Of a stretch of 64,000 bases of DNA, positions 25,833 to 34,894 are shown in pieces; position 1 is the stretch's first letter, and every line of letters begins with the position of its first letter. The notes beneath the pieces are model-generated. The model was given only the letters and a program-made list of their open reading frames with translations. It made no database searches and was not told where the DNA came from. This stretch comes from Pseudooceanicola batsensis HTCC2597 (GTDB lineage: Bacteria > Pseudomonadota > Alphaproteobacteria > Rhodobacterales > Rhodobacteraceae): positions 22,895 through 86,894 of the forward strand of contig NZ_AAMO01000015.1 in assembly GCF_000152725.1 (NCBI RefSeq), read 5' to 3'. A program made the position numbers and the translations under genes.

Positions 25833-26902
25833 GGGCCGTTGCGACAGTTTCCGCTATCTCAGTTTCATCAATTCTTCCCTGAATGCTTCCGTTGGTGTTC
25901 GCCAACCAAGGCACTTTCTTGGGGTTCCGTTGAGGCGGTCGCAAATCGCCCTCATATTGCGATTTGAGAGCGCCGCGAGCTGGGTGTCACGGGGCAGGTA
26001 TCGCCGTGCGCGTTTGTTCAGGTTCTCGACCGAACCCTTTTGCCAAGGTGCCTGGGGGTCACAAAACCAGCTGTCAGTGCCGATGCCCGTCTTGAGCTTT
26101 CTCCATTCCCTGAACTCGAAACCGCGGTCGAAGGTGATCGATTTGCGGGCCTGTTGGGGCAGGGGTTCCATCACATCCATCAGCTTGCGCATGAAGTGGT
26201 TGGAGCTACGATCGTTGTTGCGGAACAAGACGGCAAACCTCGTTTTGCGCTCGACAAGTGAGGCAACATTCATGTTGCCTTGGGCGCGCTCGAAAATCAT
26301 CAGGTCGCCTTCCCAGTCGCCAAATGTCTCGCGCGTGTTCACATGCTCCGGGCGCTGATGAATGGAGCGATCCGGCGGAAACACCTGTCCTCTGGGGCGT
26401 CTGGCATATCGGGGCCGGCGTTTTTTGCGGCGACTTGGAAGGTATCTGGCGAGTTCTTCGGATTGTCCCTCGGCGCTGTAAACATGGGCGTAGATCGTTT
26501 CATGACTGACACGAATGGCATGTCCTTCAAATGCAAGCCGACCGGCAATCTGCTCGGGTGACCAGCCTTCTTTCAACTGGGTGATCACGGCCATCCGAAG
26601 CTTGGGGAGACGGATCAATTTGCGCCGTCGCGCACGGCGAGCTTCCGCCTGACGCTGCGCCATCACACAGTAATAGCCATTCAGATACGGCAGTTCGCCA
26701 TCCGTGTAGAAGTTCCGTTTTATATCGCGGTAGATCGTGGAACGGTGTCTCCCAAGCTCAGCGGCAATTTTGCTGACCGAAATTTTTGCCTTGAGCATGT
26801 CCTCAATGATGCGTCTCTCACGCAAATCCAGCTCTGTATGCGCCATGTCTGTTCTCCTTGCTTTTTCAGCAAGATAGAGGAAGTGTCGCAACGCAGTTTA
26901 GA
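25833..26902 (-). mobile_element. IS30-family insertion sequence
   Basis: Imperfect terminal inverted repeats seen by eye: CCGTTGCGACAGTTTCC at the left and, on the other strand, GCGTTGCGACACTTCC at the right, each followed by CTATCT. They enclose one intact transposase gene. End positions are accurate to a few bases. The element stands about 20 bases from the ISNCY element. Confidence 0.8.
25854..26846 (-). CDS. IS30-family transposase
   Basis: A 330-residue protein. Seen: N-terminal HTH (RIIEDMLKAKISVSKIAAELG, RHRSTIYRDIKRN), the KEGWSPEQIAGRL helix region, and the DDE core: DWEGDLMIF, ITFDRGFEF, and DPQAPWQKGSVENLN with the Glu. It looks complete. AGGAG seven bases before the ATG at 26846 supports this start; the longer frame to 26891 lies in the terminal repeat. 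Confidence 0.93.
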   Translation of the reverse strand: MAHTELDLRERRIIEDMLKAKISVSKIAAELGRHRSTIYRDIKRNFYTDGELPYLNGYYCVMAQRQAEARRARRRKLIRLPKLRMAVITQLKEGWSPEQIAGRLAFEGHAIRVSHETIYAHVYSAEGQSEELARYLPSRRKKRRPRYARRPRGQVFPPDRSIHQRPEHVNTRETFGDWEGDLMIFERAQGNMNVASLVERKTRFAVLFRNNDRSSNHFMRKLMDVMEPLPQQARKSITFDRGFEFREWRKLKTGIGTDSWFCDPQAPWQKGSVENLNKRARRYLPRDTQLAALSNRNMRAICDRLNGTPRKCLGWRTPTEAFREELMKLR

Positions 26903-27080
26903 ATGTGCCTTGGGGTCGGCCAATGTAAATCCCATTCAGAAATGTCACCGGCTGTGCAAAGCAGAAAGGTCACCACAGGGCGCTACGGGAGCAAGGCTTT
27001 TGAGCCCGCAGACCCCAATATCGAAGGGCTGAAAAGCCTTGCGGATTGCGGGTCTTTGGTGTCGAGGATAGCGTGGTGAC

Positions 27081-27806
27081 ATGCTTCCGACGGTCAAACT
27101 TCACTCAGATGCTGATGTCCTGAAACACTCGCCGCTGGTTCGTGGGATGACGCTTGCGTTGCGTTATGCCAACGAAACCGGCGGGATCGGGCTGACGCAA
27201 TCAGGCGCCTTCAACCGCAAGTTTGTGCATTGGGCGGCGGAACACTTTGAATGGCCCGATTTCACCGCCACCGAGTTATTCGAAATGAACAAGGTGCTGG
27301 ATGAATACAAAATGCCACCTTTGTTCCCGGTGCATGGGTTGCTGCGTCATCTGAAGCTTCTTCGTCGTTACAAGGGTAAGCTGGTTGCGACTAAGAAAGG
27401 ACGGGAGATGGCGGAAGCATCTGACGTCTTTTTTGATCTGACCGCTCCGGTTTATCTTTATCGGTTCATCCATGATGAACGGATCGAAGCCCGGGGTGGC
27501 CCCTTGGGCAACTGGGACATCTTTCTGAACGTGATCAACGTCGAGGCGCGGGTAGGGTGTACCTTAGCACATCTTCTCAAAACGCTTTACGGGTGGGAAG
27601 AAAAGGACCGCTACGATCCGGAGCACAGCGACATGCGGTTTGCGCTGAAATTCTGCGTCTTGCAGCCACTGTGTTGGCTCGGCCTGCTTTGGGAAGATCG
27701 GGAGGGGCTGAGGATTTGGGACGACGGCACATTTTACAAGACGCCACTCTGGCACGCAGCCCTTAAACTCGAAACCGATGGTCAGGCCGCTTTACGCCTT
27801 GTCTGA
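27081..27806 (+). CDS. Hypothetical passenger protein inside the ISNCY element
   Basis: A 241-residue soluble protein. Seen: GGIGLTQSGAFNRKFVHWAAEHF near the start (here in parts: LTQSGAFNRKF, WAAEHFEWP), VHGLLRHLKLLRRYKGKLV in the middle, and a C-terminal helical region ending LWHAALKLETDG. The pattern recalls the winged-helix tail of plasmid pRiA4b ORF-3/IS1096 passenger-type proteins, a weak resemblance. Function unknown. It is convergent to the transposase gene, with about 70 bases between, and both lie within the same inverted ends, so it moves with the element. Confidence 0.7.
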   Translation: MLPTVKLHSDADVLKHSPLVRGMTLALRYANETGGIGLTQSGAFNRKFVHWAAEHFEWPDFTATELFEMNKVLDEYKMPPLFPVHGLLRHLKLLRRYKGKLVATKKGREMAEASDVFFDLTAPVYLYRFIHDERIEARGGPLGNWDIFLNVINVEARVGCTLAHLLKTLYGWEEKDRYDPEHSDMRFALKFCVLQPLCWLGLLWEDREGLRIWDDGTFYKTPLWHAALKLETDGQAALRLV

Positions 27807-27875
27807 TGCCACAGCTGCCGCATCCTGCTCGGCGTGTTTGCGCTCGTAATAGGCGTCCATGTCAGCAGTCTTGAG

Positions 27876-29228
27876 TTATTCTGCCGCGCGCGCAATCTTC
27901 TTCTTGGCCCGTGATCCTGGCGGTCTGCCTGGCCGACGCCCGTTCGGCTTGTAGCCCATCTTCTCTGAGTTTGTCCGCACCTTCGGCTTAGGCGGTGCGG
28001 CATCCTGCATCTCTTTGACATAGGCCAGAACCGCACCGAGCCGCTTGTTCTCGGTGACGGCTGCATGGGTGACGCGCTGGTCCATATCAAAGATCCTGTA
28101 GGGCAGGGCTTGGCCTTTCCAGCGTACCTCGAACCGCCCATCCACAAAGACATAGGTGTCCACATATTTGCCGACCAGAGCGCGTGACAGCTCGTTCTCT
28201 TCGAGCATGATCCGCTTGCGGTCATAGGAAAACGTGAGCTGCTTGCCGACATAACGGTTCTCACGCCAGCACAACACTTCCGCCAACCGATCCGGCTCCA
28301 CATTCAACGCCCGGTGCAGGTTGTCCGGTTTGGCAGGGGCCTTGGCAAATTTGGCGTTAAAGCGGCTCTTAAAGCCTTCAAGAAAAGCGTTTCCGGCTTT
28401 CATGTCCGAAACGCCTGCCAGCCTCAGCTCTTTGACAAGCCGGTCCTGAAGCGTGCGGTTGGCCCGTTCTACGCGGCCCTTGGCTTGAGAGCTGTTGGCG
28501 CACAGGATCTCGATGTTCAACTCATTCAACGCACGCCCGAACTGGGTCATGCCTGCACCATTCCTTGCGTCTTCTTTGGCAACTCGGAATACCGAATGCT
28601 TGTCGCTGTAAAAGGCCACTGGGCGGCCATGCTGAACCAAATAACTGTCCAACGCCTCGAAATAGCTGAACGTGCTCTCGGACTTCACAAACCGCAGCTC
28701 CATCAAGGTGCTGGTGGCATCATCGATGAAAACGAGCAGGGTGCAGGGATCACCCCGATCCTCAAACCAACGGTGATCGGAACCATCAATCTGGATCAGC
28801 TCACCATAGCATTCGCGCCGTAAGCGAGGTTGATGGAAGGTCCGGCGCTGTTTCCGCGAGAGCCAGATGCCGTCTTCGATCATCCATTTGCGCACGGTCT
28901 CGCGAGACACTGTGAACCCGTGATGCTCAGCCAGCTTCTCAGCTGCCAGTGTTGGGCCGAAATCCGGGTAATTCTCTTTGATCAGGCTCAGAGCATAATC
29001 GCGCTTTGCATGATGGATACGATTGTTTGGAGGTTTGCCGCGCGCCTTATGTCGGATCGCTGAGGCGCCATCCTGCCGGTATCGCTTGAGAAGCCGGAAC
29101 ACTTGCCGCCTTGTCAGATCCAGCAGGTTTGCCGCATTGTCTACCGTCAGCCGACTATCATCGACCTGCGCCAAAACCTCAACGCGGTTCAAATCGCGCT
29201 CGCTCATCATAACCCATCCCATGTCCAC
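27876..29228 (-). CDS. ISNCY-family (IS1202-type) transposase
   Basis: A 450-residue protein. Seen: N-terminal HTH (NAANLLDLTRRQVFRLLKRY), a second HTH (HHGFTVSRETVRKWM), and an rve/DDE core with LIQIDGSDHRWFED, VAFYSDKHSVFR and NSSQAKGRVERANRTLQDR (Asp, Asp, Glu). The C-terminus is basic (GRRPGRPPGSRAKKK). This is the layout of IS1202-like ISNCY transposases. It seems intact. The start could be any of several ATG codons down to MSERDLNRVE at 29207. Confidence 0.9.
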   Translation of the reverse strand: MDMGWVMMSERDLNRVEVLAQVDDSRLTVDNAANLLDLTRRQVFRLLKRYRQDGASAIRHKARGKPPNNRIHHAKRDYALSLIKENYPDFGPTLAAEKLAEHHGFTVSRETVRKWMIEDGIWLSRKQRRTFHQPRLRRECYGELIQIDGSDHRWFEDRGDPCTLLVFIDDATSTLMELRFVKSESTFSYFEALDSYLVQHGRPVAFYSDKHSVFRVAKEDARNGAGMTQFGRALNELNIEILCANSSQAKGRVERANRTLQDRLVKELRLAGVSDMKAGNAFLEGFKSRFNAKFAKAPAKPDNLHRALNVEPDRLAEVLCWRENRYVGKQLTFSYDRKRIMLEENELSRALVGKYVDTYVFVDGRFEVRWKGQALPYRIFDMDQRVTHAAVTENKRLGAVLAYVKEMQDAAPPKPKVRTNSEKMGYKPNGRRPGRPPGSRAKKKIARAAE

Positions 29229-29356
29229 TCATCCTCGCTATCGTATGCGAGGAGAGTGACACTTCTGAATTGCTCATGGGTGACATTATCGCTTTGCGCG
29301 TACAGCCAAAAGTCGCATAAGAGAACTTATGTTAGTTTTGTGGTTGTCGCGGCACC

Positions 29357-30556
29357 TCAGACAGCTTCGAGCGCGATTGCAATCCCCTGTCCCACGCCAA
29401 TACACATGGTCGATAACGACTTTTCTCCAGGTTTGAGGTCCAGCATCGCTGAACCAGTGATGCGGGCACCTGACATGCCAAGCGGATGGCCGAGAGCAAT
29501 AGCGCCGCCGTTCGGGTTCACGCGGGCGTCATCATCCGCGATCCCCAGGTGCCGTAGTGTGGCCAGACCCTGCGAAGCAAAGGCTTCGTTAAGTTCGATT
29601 ACCGAGAAGTCTTCTTGTTTCAGTCCAAGTCGCGCCATCAGCTTTTCCGACGCCGGTGCCGGCCCGAAACCCATGATGCGCGGTGCGACGCCCGCGGTTG
29701 CGCCGCCCAAGACCCTTGCGATCGGTGTGAGGCCAAATTTTTTTGCGACGTCGCTGGTGGCAAGGATCAATGCTGCGGCACCATCGTTCACGCCCGAAGA
29801 ATTCCCAGCGGTTACAGTGCCGTCCGCTTTTACGAAAGTTTTCAGTTGGGCGAGCGCTTCCAAAGTCGTACCCGCGCGAGGGTGTTCATCCTGTACGACG
29901 ATCTTTGGCTCCCCCTTTCGCTGAGGAATCTCTACCGGGACAATTTCACGGGCCAAACGACCGTTCGCCATGGCATCTCTCGCCTTTCGCTGCGAACGCA
30001 TGGCGAAGGCATCTTGGTCGGCGCGGTTGATGCTGAAGTCTTCCGCTACGTTTTCGGCCGTTTCAGGCATGCTGTCGACGCCGTATTGACTCTTCATCTG
30101 TTTATTGACGAAGCGCCAGCCGATGGTGGTGTCTTCAGCAGAATTTTCGCGCGAGAATGCAGTTGTAGCTTTTGGCATCACAAACGGAGCACGAGACATG
30201 CTTTCCACACCGCCAGCAACAATGAGATCGGCTTCTCCAGCTTTGATCGCGCGGGCGGCTGTGATTACGGCGTCCATACCCGATCCGCACAACCGGTTCA
30301 TCGTCGTGCCAGGGACACAATCCGGAAATCCCGCGAGTAGCAGCGACATGCGTGCGACGTTGCGGTTGTCCTCGCCCGCCTGGTTGGCGCAGCCGAAAAT
30401 CACTTCGTCAATGGCCGCTAGATCTAGCTTCGGGTTTCGGCTGGCCAGGGCCCTGAGTGGGATTGCACCAAGATCGTCGGCTCGCACAGAAGAAAGCGCG
30501 CCGCCATAGCGACCAATTGGTGTGCGGATGTAATCGCAGATGTAGACGTTTGTCAT
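29357..30556 (-). CDS. pcaF: 3-oxoadipyl-CoA thiolase
   Basis: A 399-residue thiolase. It splits 3-oxoadipyl-CoA with CoA to succinyl-CoA and acetyl-CoA. Seen: the nucleophile Cys90 in NRLCGSGMDA, His357 in GHPLGMSG, Cys385 in MCIGVGQG. The PcaF/PaaJ hallmarks are present: CANQAGEDNRNVARM and MKSQYGVDSMPETAENVA, which set this group apart from acetoacetyl-CoA thiolases. It is the last gene of a six-gene leftward operon, three bases after etfA, and lies close to the ISNCY border. A C6-dicarboxylate substrate is what ties the island to adipate. Confidence 0.9.
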   Translation of the reverse strand: MTNVYICDYIRTPIGRYGGALSSVRADDLGAIPLRALASRNPKLDLAAIDEVIFGCANQAGEDNRNVARMSLLLAGFPDCVPGTTMNRLCGSGMDAVITAARAIKAGEADLIVAGGVESMSRAPFVMPKATTAFSRENSAEDTTIGWRFVNKQMKSQYGVDSMPETAENVAEDFSINRADQDAFAMRSQRKARDAMANGRLAREIVPVEIPQRKGEPKIVVQDEHPRAGTTLEALAQLKTFVKADGTVTAGNSSGVNDGAAALILATSDVAKKFGLTPIARVLGGATAGVAPRIMGFGPAPASEKLMARLGLKQEDFSVIELNEAFASQGLATLRHLGIADDDARVNPNGGAIALGHPLGMSGARITGSAMLDLKPGEKSLSTMCIGVGQGIAIALEAV

Positions 30557-30558
30557 TC

Positions 30559-31479
30559 TTAGAGTGCCTTTGTCATATCCGGGACGGCGTCGAGCAGGTC
30601 TGCGACCAGGCCGTAGTCGGCGACCTGGAAGATCTGGGCCTCTTCATCCTTGTTGATGGCGACGATGACCTTGCTGTCCTTCATGCCTGCAAGGTGTTGA
30701 ATTGCCCCGGAAATCCCGACCGCGATGTACAGCTCGGGCGCCACGACCTTGCCGGTCTGGCCGACCTGCCAGTCGTTCGGTGCGAACCCGCTATCCACCG
30801 CCGCGCGCGAGGCGCCGACCGCCGCGCCCAGCTTGTCGGCCAGGCCCTCGATGATCGCGAAGTTCTCCTCGGAACCGACGCCGCGACCGCCCGAGACCAC
30901 GATCTTGGCCGAGGTCAGTTCCGGACGATCCGACGCCGCGACCTTGTCCTCGACCCAGGCGCTCAGGCCCGCGTTGCCGGCCGCTGCGATGGCCTCGACG
31001 GCGGCCGAACCACCCTGGCCAGCCGCGTCGAAGGCGGTGGTGCGGACGGTCAGTACCTTCTTGGAATCGTTGGACTTTACCGTCTGAATCGCGTTGCCCG
31101 CGTAGATCGGGCGTTCGAACGTGGACCCGTCCACGATGGCGGTGACGTCCGACAAAACCATCACGTCCAGCAGCGCCGCGACGCGCGGCAGGATGTTTTT
31201 CGCGCTCGCCGTGGACGGAGCAACGATATGTTCATAATTGCCTGCCAGGCTGACCACCAGATCGGCGACCGGCTCGGCCAGGCCGTTGGCATAGGCGGCG
31301 TCATCCGCCACCAGAACCTTTGCCACGCCGTCGATCTTCGACGCGGCCTCGCCTGCGGCAGCGGGGCCCGCAACCAGAACGGTCACATCGCCCAGCGATT
31401 TGGCAGCGGTCACCGCCTTGGCGGTGGCGTCCAGCGCCAGTGCACCACCGGCGATTTCTGCAAGGAGAAGAACAGCCAT
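30559..31479 (-). CDS. etfA: Electron transfer flavoprotein alpha subunit
   Basis: A 306-residue ETF-alpha that binds FAD and passes electrons from acyl-CoA dehydrogenase to ETF-quinone oxidoreductase. Seen: the C-terminal FAD-binding motif VSGGRGVGSEENF and VAPELYIAVGISGAIQHLAGM, then VIVAINKDEEAQIF. It shares its start with the stop of etfB (one-base overlap). A dedicated ETF next to the oxidation genes suggests supply for the acyl-CoA dehydrogenase at 42657. Confidence 0.93.
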   Translation of the reverse strand: MAVLLLAEIAGGALALDATAKAVTAAKSLGDVTVLVAGPAAAGEAASKIDGVAKVLVADDAAYANGLAEPVADLVVSLAGNYEHIVAPSTASAKNILPRVAALLDVMVLSDVTAIVDGSTFERPIYAGNAIQTVKSNDSKKVLTVRTTAFDAAGQGGSAAVEAIAAAGNAGLSAWVEDKVAASDRPELTSAKIVVSGGRGVGSEENFAIIEGLADKLGAAVGASRAAVDSGFAPNDWQVGQTGKVVAPELYIAVGISGAIQHLAGMKDSKVIVAINKDEEAQIFQVADYGLVADLLDAVPDMTKAL

Positions 31480-32237
31480 TACACGATCCCCTTTTCTTTC
31501 AGCTTCGACACCAGCTCGTCGACCGAGCCAACCATTTCCCCGGCCGAACGCGCGGCGGGCTCTGCCGTCTTGACGACGGTCAGGCGCGGCGTGACATCGA
31601 CGCCGAAATCGGCGGCGGTCTTTTCGTCCAGCGGTTTCTTCTTGGCTTTCATGATGTTGGGCAGCGAGGCGTAGCGCGGCTCGTTCAGGCGCAGGTCGGC
31701 GGTGACGATCGCCGGCAGCTTCACCTTGATGGTCTGCAGACCGCCGTCCACTTCGCGGGTCACGACGGCATGCTCGCCCTCGATCGCAACCTCAGAGGCA
31801 TAGGTCGCCTGACCCCAGCCCAGCAGCGCCGCCAGCATCTGGCCGGTCGCGTTCATGTCGTTGTCGATCGCCTGTTTGCCCGCGATCACCAGGCCCGGCG
31901 CCTCGGCGTCGATCACGGCCTTTAGGATCTTGGCCACCGCCAGCGGCTCGATATCTTGGTGCACGTCGTCGGCGGCCACGACGAGGATCGCCCGGTCCGC
32001 GCCCATCGCCAGCGCCGTGCGCAGCGTTTCCTGCGCCTGTTTCACGCCGATCGACACGACGACAAGCTCGTCCGCCTTGCCCGCTTCCTTCAGACGGATC
32101 GCCTCTTCAACCGCAATCTCGTCGAACGGGTTCATCGACATCTTCACATTCGCGAGACCAACTCCGCTACCGTCCGCCTTAACGCGAACCTTCACGTTGT
32201 AATCAATTAGGTGTTTTATAGGTGCAATTATTTTCAT
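31479..32237 (-). CDS. etfB: Electron transfer flavoprotein beta subunit
   Basis: A 252-residue ETF-beta. Seen: [17 protein letters not shown] at the start, [19 protein letters not shown], and the ETF-beta signature region [39 protein letters not shown] (cited in parts: [25 protein letters not shown]). It binds AMP structurally and pairs with etfA directly downstream. Confidence 0.93.
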   Translation of the reverse strand: MKIIAPIKHLIDYNVKVRVKADGSGVGLANVKMSMNPFDEIAVEEAIRLKEAGKADELVVVSIGVKQAQETLRTALAMGADRAILVVAADDVHQDIEPLAVAKILKAVIDAEAPGLVIAGKQAIDNDMNATGQMLAALLGWGQATYASEVAIEGEHAVVTREVDGGLQTIKVKLPAIVTADLRLNEPRYASLPNIMKAKKKPLDEKTAADFGVDVTPRLTVVKTAEPAARSAGEMVGSVDELVSKLKEKGIV

Positions 32238-32313
32238 TGGCGTTTATCGTCTTGGAAATTTGCAATGGCAGTAACGGCCCGGGTTCCAGGCCGTTACTTG
32301 GGATGTGTCTCTG

Positions 32314-33069
32314 TCAATTCGCAGTATAACCGCCATCTACTACAATCTCTGCTCCGTGAACGAACGATGACTCATCCGATGCGAGGAACAGGACCGCATT
32401 CGAAACCTCTTCAGGTTTGCTTGGCCGCTTGAGCAGCGTGGCCCCCAGAATTGCCTGCCGGGTCTCTTCGTCGGCGTGTAGCAGATCTTTTGTCATGGGA
32501 GTATCGATGACACCGGGATGGATCGAATTGACACGTATGCCACTTTCGGCCAGGTCGACTGCGCAGGATTTGGTCAACATCCGTACGGCGCCTTTGGATC
32601 CAATGTAGGCTCCCGCCGAAGCGGCACCAACAATCCCATAGATTGAAGAAATATTGATAATTGATGCTTTTTCGGTCTCTTTCATCAATGGAACCGCGGC
32701 TCGGATACCGAGATAAACACCGCGTACATTGACGTTGATCGTCATGTCAAATTCGTCAGGCGAGGTTTCGTGGAGCGGCTTCAGAATGAGAATGCCAGCG
32801 TTGTTCACTAGCACATCAAGTCGACCAGCACTTGATTGCACCGTGGAGATGACATTCTTCCAATCTTCTTCAAGCGTCACGTCATGCTGAATGAATTCCG
32901 CCTTCCCTCCGGCTCCAATGATACCTTTTACTACGCTTTCACCCGCTTCCGTATCACGGTCGGTTACAAATACATGCGCGCCTTCACGTGCCAGCGTTTC
33001 ACAATGGGCTTTTCCCATGCCCATGGCGCCACCTGTTACCAGTGCGACTTTTCCGGATACCCGTCCCAT
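32314..33069 (-). CDS. Short-chain dehydrogenase, probable cyclohexanol dehydrogenase
   Basis: A 251-residue SDR. Seen: the cofactor motif TGGAMGMG at 12-19, NNAG at 89-92, and the catalytic Ser142, Tyr155 and Lys159 (YIGSK). An acidic residue after the second strand (VTDRDT) suggests NAD rather than NADP. Neighbours (Baeyer-Villiger monooxygenase, lactone hydrolase) point to oxidation of a cyclic alcohol such as cyclohexanol to the ketone; the substrate is inferred. AGGAG before ATG at 33069 supports the start. An in-frame extension to 33096 is less likely. Confidence 0.82.
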   Translation of the reverse strand: MGRVSGKVALVTGGAMGMGKAHCETLAREGAHVFVTDRDTEAGESVVKGIIGAGGKAEFIQHDVTLEEDWKNVISTVQSSAGRLDVLVNNAGILILKPLHETSPDEFDMTINVNVRGVYLGIRAAVPLMKETEKASIINISSIYGIVGAASAGAYIGSKGAVRMLTKSCAVDLAESGIRVNSIHPGVIDTPMTKDLLHADEETRQAILGATLLKRPSKPEEVSNAVLFLASDESSFVHGAEIVVDGGYTAN

Positions 33070-33141
33070 AGTTCTCTCCTGAGTGTTCATGAACAAATTT
33101 AATTGTTTCCGCCGGGTTTTCTTAATGCCCGACGGAATTCT

Positions 33142-34779
33142 TTACACCTTCTCGGCAGTGCGGTCGCGGATCAGGGATGTATAACCTTCCTCCTTAACCG
33201 CACTAATGGCATTGCGATAATTGCCAATCCCGGCCATGTAGAACATCACCGCATTCTTCTTTCCGGGGATATTTGCGCCGAAGATCCAGCTTTCAGCTTT
33301 GGGGAAGAGTGTCATGTCGGCGATTTCACGGCAGGTGCCAACCCAAGCGTCGCGCGCCTCCACGGTTGGCTCCACACTTTGAACCCCCTCTTCTTCCATT
33401 GCGCAAATCGTGTCAGCGATCCATTCAACTTGCGTCTCAATGCTGGGGGGCAGGTTAGTGAAGGGGCCATTAGGGCCAAGGATCATGAAGAAGTTAGGGA
33501 AGTCTACCTCCATCATGCCGAGGTAACCGAGTGGGCCTTCCTTCCAAGTGTCGCGCATGGTCACGCCTCCGCGTCCGCGGAGGTCCATTTTGACGTAATT
33601 GCCGTCGACCGCATCGAAACCAGTGGCAAAGATTACGATGTCAAGCTCATGCTCCTCGCCGCTTTCGAGACGAATGCCGTTCGGAGTGAACTCTGCGATC
33701 GGATCGGCCTTCACGTCGGCGAGGGTCACGTTGTCTCGGTTGTAGACCTCGTAATAGTTGTTTCCGCAAAGCGGGCGCTTGGCGTAAAGGTCCTTCGGCG
33801 TCAGTTTCTCTGCGACCTTGGGGTCCTTCACGATTTGCTTGATCTTGCCCTTGATGAAGTCAGCGGCCGCATCATTGGCCACTTGGCTGGTCGCAATATC
33901 GCAAAAGGTGCCAAACATGAAATAGAAACCACCGCCGCGCTGCCAGGCGGCTTCGAAGACCCGCTCCCGTTCCTCGGGCGAGGCGGTTTCGGCGGGTTCG
34001 GCGCTTTCTTCGAAGCCGAAGGCCACAACAGAATTCTTCACTTGATTCCAGATATTATCGTAGTTCGCCTTTTGCTCGGCGATGGTAGCATCGTCTTGCG
34101 GGGTGTTCCCAATCGGCACGACATATTGTGCAGAGCGCTGAAAAACAGTCAGGTGTTTTGCAATTGGTGCCGTTGCAGTGATAACCTGAACACCCGTCGA
34201 GCCGGTGCCGATAATGCCCACGCGTTTGTTGCTCAAGTCCACTCCCTCGGGCCAGGCACCTGTGTGTAAGATACGGCCTTTGAAATCATCGATGCCCTTG
34301 AATTTTGGAACATTCGTTGCGGACAAGAGACCGAGGCCAGTGACAAGGTATTTTGCGGTAACTGTCTCACCACTATCAGTGATCACGTTCCAGAGACCGG
34401 TTTTTTCATTATAGTGCGCGCCATCCACTTTGGTGTCGAACTTGTAGCTGCGTCGAAGATCGAGATGATCCGCTACCTCGTTCATGTATTCGAGGATCTC
34501 GGGCTGGGTCAGATACCGGGTTTTCCAGCGGCCTTTTCGAAGCAACTCTTTGTCAAAAGAATAGCGATAGACATAGCTTTCCGTGTCTGACAGCGCACCG
34601 GGATATCGGTTCCACCACCAGGTGCCGCCAACGTCACTGGCGCTGTCATAGCCCCGGACGTTCAGTCCCTGCTCGTTGCGAAGTTTGTGGACAGCGTAAA
34701 GCCCGCCGAAGCCCGCGCCAATGACGACTGCGTCAAAATCCGCTCCGACCGTTTTAGTATTCTCAGTCTGAATGTTCAT
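33142..34779 (-). CDS. chnB: Type I Baeyer-Villiger monooxygenase, cyclohexanone monooxygenase-like
   Basis: A 545-residue FAD- and NADPH-dependent enzyme that turns a cyclic ketone into a lactone. Seen: the FAD Rossmann motif GAGFGG (21-26), the family fingerprint FKGRILHTGAWP at 166-177 (FxGxxxHxxxWP), and a second Rossmann motif GTGSTG (191-196). VGGTWWWNRYPGALSD and the overall length match cyclohexanone/cyclopentanone monooxygenases. GGAGG five bases before ATG 34779 sets the start; the longer open frame upstream is not used. It is second in the operon after the esterase. The ring size of the substrate is not readable from the sequence alone; the pathway around it favours six carbons. 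Confidence 0.88.
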   Translation of the reverse strand: MNIQTENTKTVGADFDAVVIGAGFGGLYAVHKLRNEQGLNVRGYDSASDVGGTWWWNRYPGALSDTESYVYRYSFDKELLRKGRWKTRYLTQPEILEYMNEVADHLDLRRSYKFDTKVDGAHYNEKTGLWNVITDSGETVTAKYLVTGLGLLSATNVPKFKGIDDFKGRILHTGAWPEGVDLSNKRVGIIGTGSTGVQVITATAPIAKHLTVFQRSAQYVVPIGNTPQDDATIAEQKANYDNIWNQVKNSVVAFGFEESAEPAETASPEERERVFEAAWQRGGGFYFMFGTFCDIATSQVANDAAADFIKGKIKQIVKDPKVAEKLTPKDLYAKRPLCGNNYYEVYNRDNVTLADVKADPIAEFTPNGIRLESGEEHELDIVIFATGFDAVDGNYVKMDLRGRGGVTMRDTWKEGPLGYLGMMEVDFPNFFMILGPNGPFTNLPPSIETQVEWIADTICAMEEEGVQSVEPTVEARDAWVGTCREIADMTLFPKAESWIFGANIPGKKNAVMFYMAGIGNYRNAISAVKEEGYTSLIRDRTAEKV

Positions 34780-34894
34780 ATCACTCCTCCCAGAGTAAGA
34801 CCGCTCCGCCCCGCAGATTGCGGGTGAGATGCTAGATGAATGTTTCGTAGGGGTTTGTCTCGCACCGCACCGCAATGCAGTGCGAGTACAGGTC

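Larger units (their letters stand above)
26924..29285 (-). mobile_element. ISNCY (IS1202-like) insertion sequence with a passenger gene
   Basis: The ends share TGT...ATTCAGAAATGTCAC (left, 26924-26947) and, on the opposite strand, TGTCACCC...ATTCAGAAGTGTCAC (right, 29285 inward), with TGTCAC repeated. Between them lie a transposase on the minus strand and a 241-residue gene on the plus strand. The borders are by eye and moderate. It marks the left edge of the catabolic island. Confidence 0.6.
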
